The translations under genes and the position numbers were made by a program. From Nematostella vectensis (Eukaryota; Cnidaria; Anthozoa; Actiniaria; Edwardsiidae), in NCBI RefSeq assembly GCF_932526225.1, contig NC_064046.1:2604001-2668000 (forward strand): DNA of 64,000 nucleotides, given 5' to 3'. Positions 63,529 through 64,000 of the stretch are shown here, one piece after another. Below the pieces are notes generated by a model. It ran no database searches. It saw only the letters and a program-made list of their open reading frames with translations, and was not told the origin of the DNA. Positions within the stretch are counted from its first letter, which is position 1, and every line of letters begins with the position of its first letter.

Positions 63529-64000
63529 CTAAAAATACAGAAAATAGACAATAGTATGCTTATCGCTGGGAAAAGACGATAAAAATCTAAAAGCATGCAC
63601 AGGGTTGTGGAATGTTCACCCTAATAAATGTATCTTAGCGTCAATATTACAAGTAACAAAGTAGTCGCCTGTAGGATTGCCTGGTCTTTCATTGCCTCGT
63701 ATGAATTGGACGAGACAAAATTTATGAAGGGATGGACACAGAGTAACAAACACGTTTGGGAAAGGGAGCTTAGCAGAGAGAAAGCTCTTAAATGGGTGAC
63801 GAAGGGGAATAAATTTGATGAGAGAACAGGGCCGGCGGAGCGATCCTAAAAGTGGGAGGCGAAGCCGTCTCCCTCCCCCCTCCTCCCTCCCTTTCACTTT
63901 CCAAAGCCCCTCCCCGACCCGCCACCCCTGGTGAATGGAATGAAAGAGACGCTTAAAGTCGCGTTGTCACTAGTTTACTTTCGGTCGATTATGTAACAAT
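63529..64000. other. Intron upstream of the first visible PDPR-like exon
   Basis: It is presumably an intron leading to the N-terminal exons outside the window. No further exon is recognised. Confidence 0.4.

Noticed and set aside
1-64000. tRNA, rRNA or snRNA genes
   Set aside because: I looked for typical A/B-box pairs and conserved rRNA motifs by eye and saw none I could defend; a covariance-model scan would decide.

Overview
The window looks like nuclear DNA of an early-branching animal, most likely an anthozoan cnidarian (sea anemone type). The genes are intron-rich with GT-AG introns of a few hundred bases and encode animal-type proteins (MAF1, NUP93, a PDPR-like protein, an Eph-type ectodomain). 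They sit among non-LTR retrotransposons, many inverted-repeat (MITE-like) elements and an unusual number of tandem arrays. The species cannot be fixed from the sequence alone.

Layout. 1-5.6 kb: a nearly complete non-LTR retrotransposon on the minus strand, with an ORF1 carrying an SGNH-esterase domain and an endonuclease/reverse-transcriptase ORF2 broken by one frameshift. 5.6-6.3 kb: nested MITEs. 6.75-7.34 kb: a small intronless protein with two DNA-binding domains typical of pogo/Tigger/CENP-B proteins. 8.4-8.7 kb: a coding-like minus-strand stretch of unknown identity. 9.48-14.44 kb: MAF1 (RNA polymerase III repressor), five exons, 257 codons, with a truncated LINE in intron 2. 15-24.5 kb: gene-poor, with two copies each of two repeat families, a 152-bp tandem repeat and a relic copy of a decapeptide-repeat gene. 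24.7-25.5 kb: a predicted secreted precursor made of decapeptide repeats. 25.7-30.0 kb: a 4.2-kb foldback element with roughly 1.2-kb inverted arms. 30.39-45.14 kb: NUP93, 27 coding exons and 817 codons, reconstructed completely. 45.85-50.89 kb (minus): a tyrosine-rich exon and two exons of an Eph-receptor-like ectodomain separated by a LINE; the FN3 exon has an in-frame stop. 51-54.2 kb: tandem repeats and MITEs. 54.5-55.2 kb (minus): a SAM-domain protein. 55.7-56.3 kb: a 34-bp satellite. 57.2-58.7 kb: a transposon filled with a 29-bp array. 58.9-63.5 kb (minus): the C-terminal 489 residues of a PDPR-like protein (seven exons; the N-terminus lies beyond the right edge).

The genes do not form a pathway and share no operon-like arrangement. 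MAF1 and NUP93 have housekeeping-type promoters with CRE, YY1-like or NRF1-like motifs. NUP93 converges on the minus-strand tyrosine-rich exon, leaving about 700 bp between their stop codons.

Two observations deserve most attention. (1) Several exon boundaries in MAF1, NUP93 and the PDPR-like gene are seeds of local tandem duplications, so that splice donors, acceptors or the stop codon are copied two to more than thirty times into the adjacent intron or 3' UTR. (2) A cysteine-free precursor with a signal peptide and near-identical GPPDVVQGLR decapeptides has a second, signal-less copy 6 kb away, suggesting a locally duplicating peptide family not obviously belonging to a known class.
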